Origin: Gammaproteobacteria bacterium
GTDB lineage: Bacteria > Pseudomonadota > Gammaproteobacteria > S012-40
Reading direction: 5' to 3'
NCBI GenBank assembly: GCA_015491615.1
Contig: WFVN01000156.1
Location: 1-10,103 of the forward strand
DNA length: 10,103 nt
The notes below the pieces were generated by a model. That model searched no databases and was not told the DNA's origin. It saw only the letters and a list, made by a program, of their open reading frames with translations. A program made the translations under genes and the position numbers. This document shows positions 1-6,908 of this stretch, in pieces; positions within the stretch are counted from its first letter, which is position 1; every line of letters begins with the position of its first letter.

Positions 1-605
1 CGCGTCTCGGGGTCGGCGCGCAGGAGCTGGACGGGCAGGCCGATGAGGTCGTCGAAGTCCACCGCGTTGTAGGCGCGTAGGGACTGGTCGTAGCGCTCGT
101 ACAGGCGTGCGGTGCGTGCCTCGAACTCGTCGGCGGCGCGGGAGGCGGCCTCACTCGGGGTCACCAGATCGTTCTTCCAAGTGGAGATGAGGTGCTGGGC
201 GCTGGCCACCGCCTGGGCGTCCTCGTCCGCCTGCTGCATGAGGTCGCGCAGGAGGGCGGCGCTGTCCTGGGCGTCGAAGATGGAGAAGCCCTCGCGCAGC
301 CCCAGGGCCTTGCCCTCGCGGCGGATGAAGTCGAGGCCGAGGGTATGGAAGGTGGAGACCTTGAGGCCGCGCCGTTCGCGCTCGTCCAGGTGGCGGGCCA
401 CGCGCGCTTTCATCTCCCGCGCCGCCTTGTTGGTGAAGGTGACGGCGGCGACGTGGCGGGCGGGGATCCCGCACTCGCGCACCAGGTGGGCGATCTTGTG
501 GGTGATGACGCGGGTCTTGCCGCTGCCGGCCCCGGCGAGCACCAGGAGGGGCCCGTCGATGTGGCGCACAGCGGCGCGCTGGCGGGGATTGAGCTGGTCG
601 GACAT
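1..605 (-). CDS. rep: ATP-dependent DNA helicase Rep (N-terminal part; runs off left edge)
   Basis: Superfamily 1A 3'-5' DNA helicase that helps replication forks pass protein roadblocks and restart. Only the first 201 codons are present; the gene continues beyond position 1. Visible are the Walker A motif AGAGSGKT (residues 24-31), motif Ia AVTFTNKAA (54-62), STFHTLGLD (84-92) and DFDDL (183-187), all in the order and spacing of domain 1A/1B. The wording of these motifs (STFHTLGLD rather than the GTFHGL of UvrD) and the MSDQLNPRQRAAV start favour Rep over UvrD or PcrA. The ATG at 605 was chosen because it starts directly at the conserved LNPRQ segment. No Shine-Dalgarno sequence is seen upstream. 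It is divergent from the receiver-like gene at 695, 89 bp away. The missing C-terminal two-thirds (motifs II to VI) cannot be judged. Confidence 0.95.
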   Translation of the reverse strand, partial: MSDQLNPRQRAAVRHIDGPLLVLAGAGSGKTRVITHKIAHLVRECGIPARHVAAVTFTNKAAREMKARVARHLDERERRGLKVSTFHTLGLDFIRREGKALGLREGFSIFDAQDSAALLRDLMQQADEDAQAVASAQHLISTWKNDLVTPSEAASRAADEFEARTARLYERYDQSLRAYNAVDFDDLIGLPVQLLRADPET

Positions 606-613
606 GGGGCGCC

Positions 614-622
614 ATTCTAGCA
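614..622 (-). promoter_or_regulatory. Possible extended -10 promoter for rep
   Basis: On the minus strand the bases TGCTAGAAT form an extended -10 element (TGn followed by a 5/6 match to TATAAT). No good -35 hexamer lies 16-18 bp upstream, which is tolerated by extended -10 promoters. Transcription would begin about at position 607, leaving almost no leader before the ATG at 605. This is a pattern match only. Confidence 0.35.
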
Positions 623-694
623 GAGGTGCCGGAGTGAGGGCGGTCTTGTAATCCGCAATTTGGTTGTGGTATTGCTTCCTCGCAGGAGGGGGGC

Positions 695-1054
695 ATGACG
701 CATCCACGAGGCCCGGTGCTGATTCTGGATCACAGCGACGCGCGCCGCCGGGAGGTGGCCGATGGCCTGCGCGGCTGTGGCTTCGACGTGTGTGAATGTG
801 AGGATATGGACGCGCTCCTGGCGCGCGTGGGCGAGGTGTCGCCCCACCTCGTGCTGGTGGCTCTGGAGGCCTTGTCCGACCGGGACGTGGAGCGCCTGGG
901 GGTGGTGCGCAACCGCCTGCACGCGGCGCTGTTGTTCGTGATCGTGGACGAGCAGGCGGGGGAGGAACGCATCCGCCAGTGCCTGGGGATGGGGGTGGAC
1001 CGCTGTTTCGTGCCGCCCCTGTCGGTGGATGCCCTGTGCCAAGCCCTTCGCTAG
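695..1054 (+). CDS. Receiver-like protein lacking phosphorylation residues (pseudo-receiver)
   Basis: A 119-residue single-domain protein with the layout of a CheY-type receiver: beta-1 VLILD (8-12), beta-3 HLVLVALEAL (51-60), beta-4 ALLFVIVD (78-85) and the beta-5 loop FVPPLSVDAL (105-114). The key residues are gone. The second acid of the usual DD pair is His13, the phospho-acceptor Asp is Ala56, and the conserved Lys before the cis-proline is Pro107. It therefore probably cannot be phosphorylated and would act by protein binding alone, as known pseudo-receivers do. No output domain follows. The ATG at 695 has a strong AGGAGG ribosome binding site at 684-689. The promoter is unclear: only a weak TTGTAA (646-651) is seen. 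The muramidase gene starts 27 bp downstream in the same direction, so the two are likely co-transcribed. A very diverged unrelated alpha/beta protein cannot be excluded. Confidence 0.75.
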   Translation: MTHPRGPVLILDHSDARRREVADGLRGCGFDVCECEDMDALLARVGEVSPHLVLVALEALSDRDVERLGVVRNRLHAALLFVIVDEQAGEERIRQCLGMGVDRCFVPPLSVDALCQALR

Positions 1055-1081
1055 ACTGAACGAAGAACCAGGAGGCACCCG

Positions 1082-1660
1082 GTGGCCCGTTTCGAAACCA
1101 GCCTCGCCCTCGTCCTGCGCCATGAGGGCGGTTACGTCTTCGATCCCGACGACCCCGGCGGGGAGACCTACCGCGGCATCGCCCGCCGCTATCACCCCGA
1201 CTGGCCCGGCTGGGCCATCGTCGATGGCCACAAGGCCGAGGGCGGCGACTTCCCCGCGCGCCTGGGCGCCGACGAGGCCCTGCAGGCGCAGGTGGCCGAG
1301 TTCTACCGGATCAATTTCTGGAACCGCCTGTGGGGCGACCGTCTCCCCGATCAGGCCCTCGCCGACGAACTCCTGGATACCGCCGTGAACATGGGCGTGC
1401 GCCGGGCGGTGGCCTTCCTCCAGGAGGCCCTGAATCTACTGAACCGCAACCAACACGATTATCTGGACCTGGCCGAGGACGGCCTCCTTGGTCCCAAGAC
1501 CCTGGCCGCCCTGCACACCTGCCTCGCGCACGACGGGGCCCACCTGCTCAAGCTCTGCAACCTCCTCCAGGGCATGCACTACATCGACACCGCCCGCCGC
1601 AATCCGGTGCAGGAGAAGTTCCTGCGCGGCTGGCTCTCACGCGTCTCCATCGGCCGTTGA
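1082..1660 (+). CDS. Glycoside hydrolase family 108 muramidase / putative peptidoglycan hydrolase
   Basis: Predicted N-acetylmuramidase of family GH108, which includes phage endolysins and the ZliS-type secretion activators. The N-terminal catalytic signature is clear: HEGGYV at residues 14-19 with the likely catalytic Glu15, then DPDDPGGETYRGIA (21-34). The rest matches the family, with LLDTAVNMG (98-105) and a C-terminal predicted peptidoglycan-binding region ending in the RNPVQEKFLRGW segment (173-184). The length of 192 residues is normal for the family. The start is GTG at 1082, six bases after AGGAGG (1070-1075). There is no signal peptide or transmembrane helix, so export would need a holin, another secretion route or lysis; no holin gene is adjacent. 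The only close partner is the pseudo-receiver gene 27 bp upstream. No other phage genes are present, so a domesticated chromosomal copy is more likely than a prophage gene, though that is inference. Confidence 0.9.
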   Translation: MARFETSLALVLRHEGGYVFDPDDPGGETYRGIARRYHPDWPGWAIVDGHKAEGGDFPARLGADEALQAQVAEFYRINFWNRLWGDRLPDQALADELLDTAVNMGVRRAVAFLQEALNLLNRNQHDYLDLAEDGLLGPKTLAALHTCLAHDGAHLLKLCNLLQGMHYIDTARRNPVQEKFLRGWLSRVSIGR

Positions 1661-1689
1661 AAAGACGACGGGCCCTGCAGGGCCCGTCG
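1660..1689 (-). terminator. Rho-independent terminator of the RND efflux operon
   Basis: A perfect 24-bp palindrome (1666-1689; arms CGACGGGCCC and GGGCCCGTCG around TGCA) is followed on the minus strand by TCTTTTC. It lies 20 bp beyond the RND pump stop codon. The T-tract is read from the complement of the last bases of the muramidase gene. On the plus strand the same hairpin begins 5 bp after the muramidase stop but has no T-tract, so termination in that direction would be weak. Confidence 0.8.
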
Positions 1690-1709
1690 CGCATCGCCCG
1701 GATCCCCCG

Positions 1710-4700
1710 TCACGCCCGCTTGTAGCGGAAGGCGTAGTACATGATGGGGATGATCATCAGGGTCAGCAGGGTGGAGACCAGGATGCCGAAGATGAGGGCG
1801 ATGGCCAGGCCGTTGAAGATGGGGTCGTCGAGGATGAAGAACGCCCCCAGGACGGCGGCCAGGGCGGTGAGGGCGATGGGCTTGGCGCGCACCGCCGCGG
1901 CGCGGATCACCGCTTCCTCGAAGTCCAGCCCGCGCGTCCGCTCCTCGTTGATGAAGTCCACCAGGAGGATGGAGTTGCGGACGATGATGCCGGCCAGGGC
2001 GATCATGCCGATCATGGAGGTGGCGGTGAACTGCGCCCCCAGCAGGGCGTGCCCGGGCATCACCCCGATGATGGTCAGGGGGATGGGGATCATGATGATC
2101 ACCGGCACCAGGTAGGAGCGGAACTGGGCCACCACCAGCAGGTAGATGATCACCAGGCCCACGGCGTAGGCCAGGCCCATGTCGCGGAAGGTCTCGTAGG
2201 TGACCTGCCATTCGCCGTCCCACTTGAGGCCGTAGCGGTAGGGGTTCTCCGGCTGTTCGATGAGGTACTGGTCGATGGGGCCCACCTGCAGGGGGCTGAG
2301 GTCCAGCTTCTTCAGCTCCGAAAGGATGGTGAACATGCCGTACAGGGGGCTGTCGTTCTCGCCGGCCTTGTCGGCGGTGACGTACACCACCGGCAGCAGG
2401 TCCTTGTGGTAACGGCTCACCTCGCGCTTGGCCTCGCGCACCCGTACCACCTCGGACAGGGGCACCATGGCGCCGCCGGCGCCGCGCAGCTCCAGTCCGA
2501 GGAGGGCGTCCAGGTCGGACTTGTCGGCGAGGGGGAACTCCAGGCGCACGGGGATGGGGTGCTTGACCTTGGCGTTGTGGATCTGGGTGGCGTCGGTGCC
2601 GCGCAGGGCGGTGGCGATGGCCTCGGCGATGCGCGCCTGATCCACGCCCAGCAGGGCCGCCCGCTGGCGGTCCACCGCCAGGATCCATTTGGCCTGCGGC
2701 GCCTCCACCGAGTCGTCCACGTCGACGATGGACGGGGTGGACTCGAACACCGCGCGCACCTTCTTGGCCACTTCGATCTGGCCGTGGTAGTCCAGGCCGT
2801 AGATCTCCGCCACCAGCGGCGCCTGCACCGGCGGGCCGGGGGGCACCTCGACGATCTTCACGTTCGCTCCCAGACGCTCGCCGATGGCCTGCAGGGGGCC
2901 GCGCACCGCCTGGGCGATGTCGTGGCTCTTGCGCTCGCGCCGGTGCTTGTCCACCAGGTTCACCTGGATGTCGCCCTGGTTGGCCTGGCTGCGCAGGTAG
3001 TACTGGCGCACCAGGCCGTTGAAGTTGATGGGCGCGGCGGTGCCGGCGTACACCTGGTAGTCGGTCACCTCGGGGACGGTGGCCAGGTAGGCGGCCAGCT
3101 CGTCCAGGACTTGGGCGGTGCGCTCCAGGCTGGCGCCCTCGGGGAGGTCCACCACCACCTGGAACTCCGACTTGTTGTCGAAGGGCAGCATCTTCAGGAT
3201 CACCGTCTGGTTCACCGCCAGGAACGCAGAGCCGGCGATGAGGGCCACCACCATCACGCCCAGGGCCCAGCGCTTGGCGCGTCCGCGGCGCCCTCCCAGG
3301 AACGGGCCCATGAGGTGCCGGAACAGGTTGTACAGGCGACGAGTGGCGGGGTCGGCGATCTCCTCGGCCGTTTCGTCGCCGCCGCCGTGGCCGGCGTGCT
3401 TGTGGGCCACGTTCTTGAACACCTGGTAGGTGAGCCAGGGGGTGACGACGAAGGCCACTGCCAGGGAGATCACCATGCCGATGCTGGCGTTGATGGGAAT
3501 GGGGCTCATGTAGGGACCCATGAGGCCGGTGACGAAGGCCATGGGTAGTAGGGCCGCCACCACCGTGAAGGTGGCCAGGATGGTGGGCCCGCCCACCTCG
3601 TCCACCGCCAGCGGGATGGCCTCGGAGAGGTTCTTGGCCCCCATCTGCATGTGCCGGTGGATGTTCTCGACGACGACGATGGCGTCGTCCACCAGGATGC
3701 CGATGGAGAAGATGAGGGCGAACAGGGACACCCGGTTGAGGGTGAAGCCCCAGGCCCAGGAGGCGAACAGGGTGATGGCCAGGGTGATGATGACCGCGGT
3801 GCCGACGATGAAAGCCTCGCGCCAGCCGAGGGCGATGAGTACCAGGAGCACTACCATGGCGGTGGCGAAGATGAGCTTCTTGATGAGGGTCATGGCTTTG
3901 TCGTTGGCAGTCTGCCCGTAGTCGCGGGTGACCGTCACGTTCACCCCCTCGGGGATGAAGATGCCCTGCAACTGCTCCAGGCGGTCGATCACCTGTTTGG
4001 CCACCTTGACGGCGTTCTCGCCCGATTTCTTGGCGATGGCCACCGTCACCGCCGGGAACTGGCCCCGGGCGCTGATGCCCTTGTCGGCCGCCGCCGGCCC
4101 GGTGCCGAACCAGACGTAGCGCTCGGGAGTGTCGGGGCCGTGGCGCACCTCGGCCACGTCGCGCAAGAACACGGGGCGTCCTTCGTGCACGCCCACCACC
4201 AGGTCGCCCACTTCCTCGGGGGTGGTGAGGAAGGTACCCGCCTGCACCAGGATCTCGGCGTTGTCACGCACCACGCTGCCGGCGTCGCGGGAGGCGTTGG
4301 CGGCGGTGAGGGCGCGGCGCAGGTCGCCCGGGTCGAGGCCGTAGCCGGCCAGCTTCTGCGGATCGAGGAGGACGTGCACCACCCGGTCCGGGCCGCCGAT
4401 GGTGTAGATGTCGCGGGTGCCCGGCACGCGCTTGAGTTCCGCCTCGATGGCGTGTGCCACCTGTTGCAGCTCGTAGGCGCCCTTGCTCTCGTCCTCGGTC
4501 CACAGGGTGAGGGTGATGATGGGCACGTCGTCGATGCCCTTGGGCTTGATGATGGGCCGGCCGACGCCGCTGTTGGGGGGCAGCCAGTCTTCGTTGGAGA
4601 AGATCTTGTTGTACAGGCGAACGATGGCGCGGGTGCGGTCCTCGCCCACCTGGTAGCGCACGGTGAGCACCGCCATGCCCGGCTGGGAGACGGAATACAC

Positions 4701-4967
4701 GTGCTCGATGCCCTTGATCTCCGAGAGGATCTGCTCCGCCGGCCCCGCCACCAGGTGTTCCACCTCCTCGGCGGTGGCGCCGGGGAAGGGGATGAAGACG
4801 TTGGCGAAGGTGACGTTGATCTGTGGCTCTTCCTCCTTGGGGGTGATGATCACCGCCAGCACCCCCAGCAGCAGACCCACCAGGGCCAGCAGCGGGGTGA
4901 TCTCGGAGTGCAGGAACTTCTTGGCGATGGCGCCGGAGACGCCCAGCTTCTGCGGCTTGTCGCTCAT
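1710..4967 (-). CDS. RND-family efflux pump inner-membrane permease
   Basis: A 1085-residue proton-driven resistance-nodulation-division transporter, inner-membrane component of a tripartite pump. The expected plan is complete: TM1 (about 24-42), a first periplasmic domain, the TM2-TM6 block (about 360-518), TM7 (about 567-586), a second periplasmic domain, and the TM8-TM12 block (about 930-1080). TM4 carries the proton-relay pair Asp427-Asp428 in GILVDDAIVVVENI. In TM10 the position of AcrB Lys940 is Arg997 (GIIVRNSILLVDF); AcrB Arg971 and Thr978 appear to match Arg1027 and Thr1034. The DD pair fits drug/hydrophobe exporters (HAE group) better than the CusA-type metal exporters. The cytoplasmic TM6-TM7 loop holds a His/Gly-rich stretch AHKHAGHGGGDE (521-532). 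The gene begins in an ATGA overlap with the adaptor gene, with GGGAGG upstream of the ATG, so the two are translationally coupled. No outer-membrane channel is encoded next to it. The substrate is unknown. Confidence 0.95.
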   Translation of the reverse strand: MSDKPQKLGVSGAIAKKFLHSEITPLLALVGLLLGVLAVIITPKEEEPQINVTFANVFIPFPGATAEEVEHLVAGPAEQILSEIKGIEHVYSVSQPGMAVLTVRYQVGEDRTRAIVRLYNKIFSNEDWLPPNSGVGRPIIKPKGIDDVPIITLTLWTEDESKGAYELQQVAHAIEAELKRVPGTRDIYTIGGPDRVVHVLLDPQKLAGYGLDPGDLRRALTAANASRDAGSVVRDNAEILVQAGTFLTTPEEVGDLVVGVHEGRPVFLRDVAEVRHGPDTPERYVWFGTGPAAADKGISARGQFPAVTVAIAKKSGENAVKVAKQVIDRLEQLQGIFIPEGVNVTVTRDYGQTANDKAMTLIKKLIFATAMVVLLVLIALGWREAFIVGTAVIITLAITLFASWAWGFTLNRVSLFALIFSIGILVDDAIVVVENIHRHMQMGAKNLSEAIPLAVDEVGGPTILATFTVVAALLPMAFVTGLMGPYMSPIPINASIGMVISLAVAFVVTPWLTYQVFKNVAHKHAGHGGGDETAEEIADPATRRLYNLFRHLMGPFLGGRRGRAKRWALGVMVVALIAGSAFLAVNQTVILKMLPFDNKSEFQVVVDLPEGASLERTAQVLDELAAYLATVPEVTDYQVYAGTAAPINFNGLVRQYYLRSQANQGDIQVNLVDKHRRERKSHDIAQAVRGPLQAIGERLGANVKIVEVPPGPPVQAPLVAEIYGLDYHGQIEVAKKVRAVFESTPSIVDVDDSVEAPQAKWILAVDRQRAALLGVDQARIAEAIATALRGTDATQIHNAKVKHPIPVRLEFPLADKSDLDALLGLELRGAGGAMVPLSEVVRVREAKREVSRYHKDLLPVVYVTADKAGENDSPLYGMFTILSELKKLDLSPLQVGPIDQYLIEQPENPYRYGLKWDGEWQVTYETFRDMGLAYAVGLVIIYLLVVAQFRSYLVPVIIMIPIPLTIIGVMPGHALLGAQFTATSMIGMIALAGIIVRNSILLVDFINEERTRGLDFEEAVIRAAAVRAKPIALTALAAVLGAFFILDDPIFNGLAIALIFGILVSTLLTLMIIPIMYYAFRYKRA

Positions 4968-5989
4968 CGGGCGCCTCCCTGCTTGAGGACCACGCCGGCG
5001 CGGATCGGGTCGAGGGCCACGCGCTCACCCGCCTCCAGTCCGGCGAGGATCTCCTGGCGGCCGTCGGCCAGGCGCCGGCCCAGCTGCACCTGGCGCATGT
5101 GCACGCGCCCGTCCTCGTCCACCACGTACACCGCCGTCACCTCGGAGCGGTGTGCCACCGCCTGCGCCGGGATCACCAGGCGCCGCTCCCGGCCCACCTC
5201 GAAGCGGGCCTTCACCAGCATCCCCGGATAGAGGCCGTGGCGCCCGTCGGGCAGGCGCACGCGCACGCGGAAGGTGTGGGAGGCGGTGTGGGCGACGGGG
5301 AAGATGGTCACCCGGTCGCTCTCCAGGCACTGGCCGTCGGGGGCGATGATCTCGGCGCGGCGCCGCGCGCGCACCGCGTCGATGACCGTCTGCGGCACGT
5401 CCACGCGCACGCGCAGCTTCTCCAGGGAGAGGCCGGTCATCAGGGGCTGGCCGACGCGCACCGTCTCCCCCGGCTCCACGTGGCGCTCGATGACCACCCC
5501 GGCGTAGGGGGCGCGCACCACCGTGTGGGCCAGTTGCTCCTCGGCCTCGGCGAGGGCCGCGCGCGCCGCCTCGATGCGCGCCTCGGCCGCCTCCAGGGCC
5601 GCCTTGGCGCGGTCCAGGTCGGCCTTGGAGACGGCCTTCTCGCGGTACAGCCCGGCGATCCGGTCGAATTCTTGCTTGGCATCCGCGTAACGGGCCTCGG
5701 CCTCCTTGAGGGCGGCGCGGGCGCGGGCCACGCGGGCCTTCTGCTCGGTGTCCTTGAAACGCAGGATCACCTTGTCCTTGGACACGAATTCGTCCACATC
5801 GAAGTACACCGCGGCGACCTCGCCGGTGATGCGGGCGGACACGGTGGCCCGTTGCACCGCCTCCACCACCCCGTCCAGGGTGCGCAGGCGGGGTAGTTCC
5901 TCCAGCGTTGCCGCCGTCGTCGGCAATGGTTCGGCGGCGGCGGGCACCAGAAAGGACAGGCTCAACAACAAAGCAGCGAATCGGGTCAT
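4964..5989 (-). CDS. RND efflux periplasmic adaptor (membrane fusion protein)
   Basis: A 341-residue periplasmic adaptor that links the RND pump to an outer-membrane channel. The first 19 residues (MTRFAALLLSLSFLVPAAA) are a signal peptide with a likely cut before EP; there is no lipobox Cys. Then come the first half-lipoyl region with ATVSARITGEV (48-58), an Ala/Glu/Arg-rich coiled-coil hairpin (about 83-155), the second half-lipoyl VVRAPYAGVV (157-166), a beta-barrel region containing LYPGMLVKARF (253-263), and a membrane-proximal domain. The hairpin is short, as in adaptors of this size. The stop overlaps the pump start by 4 bp (ATGA), so adaptor and pump are one operon in the usual order. 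The promoter lies at 6061-6088 with an embedded inverted repeat. Only a weak purine-rich stretch precedes the ATG. No substrate can be read from the sequence. Confidence 0.94.
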   Translation of the reverse strand: MTRFAALLLSLSFLVPAAAEPLPTTAATLEELPRLRTLDGVVEAVQRATVSARITGEVAAVYFDVDEFVSKDKVILRFKDTEQKARVARARAALKEAEARYADAKQEFDRIAGLYREKAVSKADLDRAKAALEAAEARIEAARAALAEAEEQLAHTVVRAPYAGVVIERHVEPGETVRVGQPLMTGLSLEKLRVRVDVPQTVIDAVRARRRAEIIAPDGQCLESDRVTIFPVAHTASHTFRVRVRLPDGRHGLYPGMLVKARFEVGRERRLVIPAQAVAHRSEVTAVYVVDEDGRVHMRQVQLGRRLADGRQEILAGLEAGERVALDPIRAGVVLKQGGAR

Positions 5990-6060
5990 ATTGGTTTGCC
6001 TTTTTTCTCCGTGGGTACTGGATTCCGAGGATGGAGTGTTCCGGGATACAGAAAAACGGA

Positions 6061-6088
6061 ATATTAGCGAATTCTAATAAAAAGGCAA
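6061..6088 (-). promoter_or_regulatory. Promoter of the adaptor-RND efflux operon
   Basis: On the minus strand TTGCCT (-35, at 6083-6088; 4/6 match) and TAATAT (-10, at 6061-6066; 4/6 match) are separated by 16 bp. This AT-rich patch stands out sharply from its GC-rich surroundings. The predicted start is near 6054, giving a leader of about 65 bases before the adaptor ATG at 5989. An inverted repeat occupies the spacer. Confidence 0.6.
6062..6079. promoter_or_regulatory. Putative repressor operator: inverted repeat TATTAG-N6-CTAATA
   Basis: An 18-bp inverted repeat with two perfect 6-bp arms (TATTAG at 6062-6067, CTAATA at 6074-6079) and a CGAATT centre. It lies between the -35 and -10 elements of the efflux promoter and overlaps the -10, the classic place for a repressor to block RNA polymerase. 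The form fits a small dimeric winged-helix or helix-turn-helix repressor (ArsR, MarR or TetR type), but the regulator is not encoded in the window and cannot be named. Confidence 0.5.
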
Positions 6089-6093
6089 GCCCG

Positions 6094-6123
6094 TTGTATC
6101 GGAAGGCAAAGGGCGCCTAGAAT
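6094..6123 (+). promoter_or_regulatory. Promoter of the minCDE operon
   Basis: TTGTAT (6094-6099) and TAGAAT (6118-6123; 5/6 match to TATAAT) are 18 bp apart. The predicted start near 6130 gives a short leader containing the GGGAGG ribosome binding site of minC (6145-6150). The promoter is back to back with the efflux promoter, whose -35 ends 5 bp away. A protein bound at 6062-6079 would lie upstream of this promoter and might affect it too. Confidence 0.5.
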
Positions 6124-6155
6124 GAGGCTCAGCCACGGATGATCGGGAGGATGCC

Positions 6156-6890
6156 GTGGGATTGAATCCAGTCGAATACCCGAAGTGCGGAGCGGTCGAG
6201 TTCAAAGGCTCCGTGTTCACCCTGCCGGTGCTCCATCTCCACAGCGTCGATCTCCGTGTCGTCGTCGAGGGTCTGGCGCGTCACCTCGCCAAGGGGTTGC
6301 GTTTCTTCGAGGGTGCGCCGGTGGTCCTGGACCTGGGCGCGGTGCGTGGGCAGGCATTGGATCTGGTCGCCCTCAACGAACACTTGCGGGCCCAGGATTT
6401 GGTGCCGGTGGGGGTGCGTAGCGCCGACCCGGAGCAACAGGCTCAGGCGCGCGAGGCCGGTCTGGCGGTGCTCCAGGGGGGGGCGCGTATCGAACGTGAA
6501 GAGGCGCCGCGTCGGGAACCCGACAGCCTGCCTCTCGCCAAGGTGGTGGAGCAGCCGGTGCGCTCCGGTCAGCAGGTGTATGCCCGCGGGGGCGATCTGG
6601 TGCTGCTGGCGCCGGTGAACCCTGGGGCGGAGGTCATCGCCGACGGTTCCATCCACGTCTATGCCCCCCTGCGCGGGCGTGCCCTGGCCGGCGTGCGGGG
6701 CGACACCGCGGCGCGCATCTTCGCGCTCAGCATGGAGGCGGAACTCGTCTCGGTGGCGGGGCACTTCCGCATCTTCGAGGAGGCCCCGCCGGGATCGGTC
6801 CACCGCCGCCCGGCCCAGATCTACCTGGACGGCGAGCGGCTGGTGGTGCGTGCCCTGGATCCCTGGAAGGATCCGGCGCATTCCATTTGA
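6156..6890 (+). CDS. minC: Septum site-determining protein MinC
   Basis: Inhibitor of FtsZ polymerisation that blocks division near the cell poles; recruited to the membrane by MinD. The N-terminal FtsZ-inhibiting domain starts at EFKGSVFTLPVLHLH (15-29) and includes APVVLDLG (54-61). A variable linker rich in Glu/Arg (about 110-126) follows. The C-terminal beta-helix domain, which binds MinD and dimerises, begins near 132 with the conserved RSGQ (136-139) and continues with VIADGSIHVYAPLRGRALAG (150-169). The total of 244 residues is near the usual length. The start is GTG at 6156, five bases after GGGAGG; the ATG at 6151 is closed by a stop four codons later in its own frame. The start gives about 12 residues ahead of the conserved core. 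First gene of the min operon, 18 bp before minD. Confidence 0.95.
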   Translation: MGLNPVEYPKCGAVEFKGSVFTLPVLHLHSVDLRVVVEGLARHLAKGLRFFEGAPVVLDLGAVRGQALDLVALNEHLRAQDLVPVGVRSADPEQQAQAREAGLAVLQGGARIEREEAPRREPDSLPLAKVVEQPVRSGQQVYARGGDLVLLAPVNPGAEVIADGSIHVYAPLRGRALAGVRGDTAARIFALSMEAELVSVAGHFRIFEEAPPGSVHRRPAQIYLDGERLVVRALDPWKDPAHSI

Positions 6891-6908
6891 ATCAATCGGG
6901 AGGCAGCT

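Noticed and set aside
1082..1660. Prophage remnant, suggested by the GH108 endolysin-like gene
   Set aside because: No holin, tail, integrase or other phage gene is present, and the flanks are rep and an efflux operon; GH108 genes also occur as chromosomal genes.
1488..3548. Long plus-strand open frame (686 codons) opposite the RND pump
   Set aside because: Its product is a low-complexity run of His, Gln, Gly, Asp and Val with no domain, the usual mirror of a high-GC gene on the other strand; the minus-strand frame is an unmistakable RND permease.
3651..5231. Long plus-strand open frame (526 codons) opposite the RND pump and adaptor
   Set aside because: Same pattern of His/Gly/Asp-rich nonsense, and it crosses the boundary of two well-supported minus-strand genes.
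6022..6062. Possible second inverted repeat ATTCCG...CGGAAT in the efflux leader
   Set aside because: The arms are only six bases and about 30 bp apart, well within chance, and one arm overlaps the better repeat at 6062-6079.
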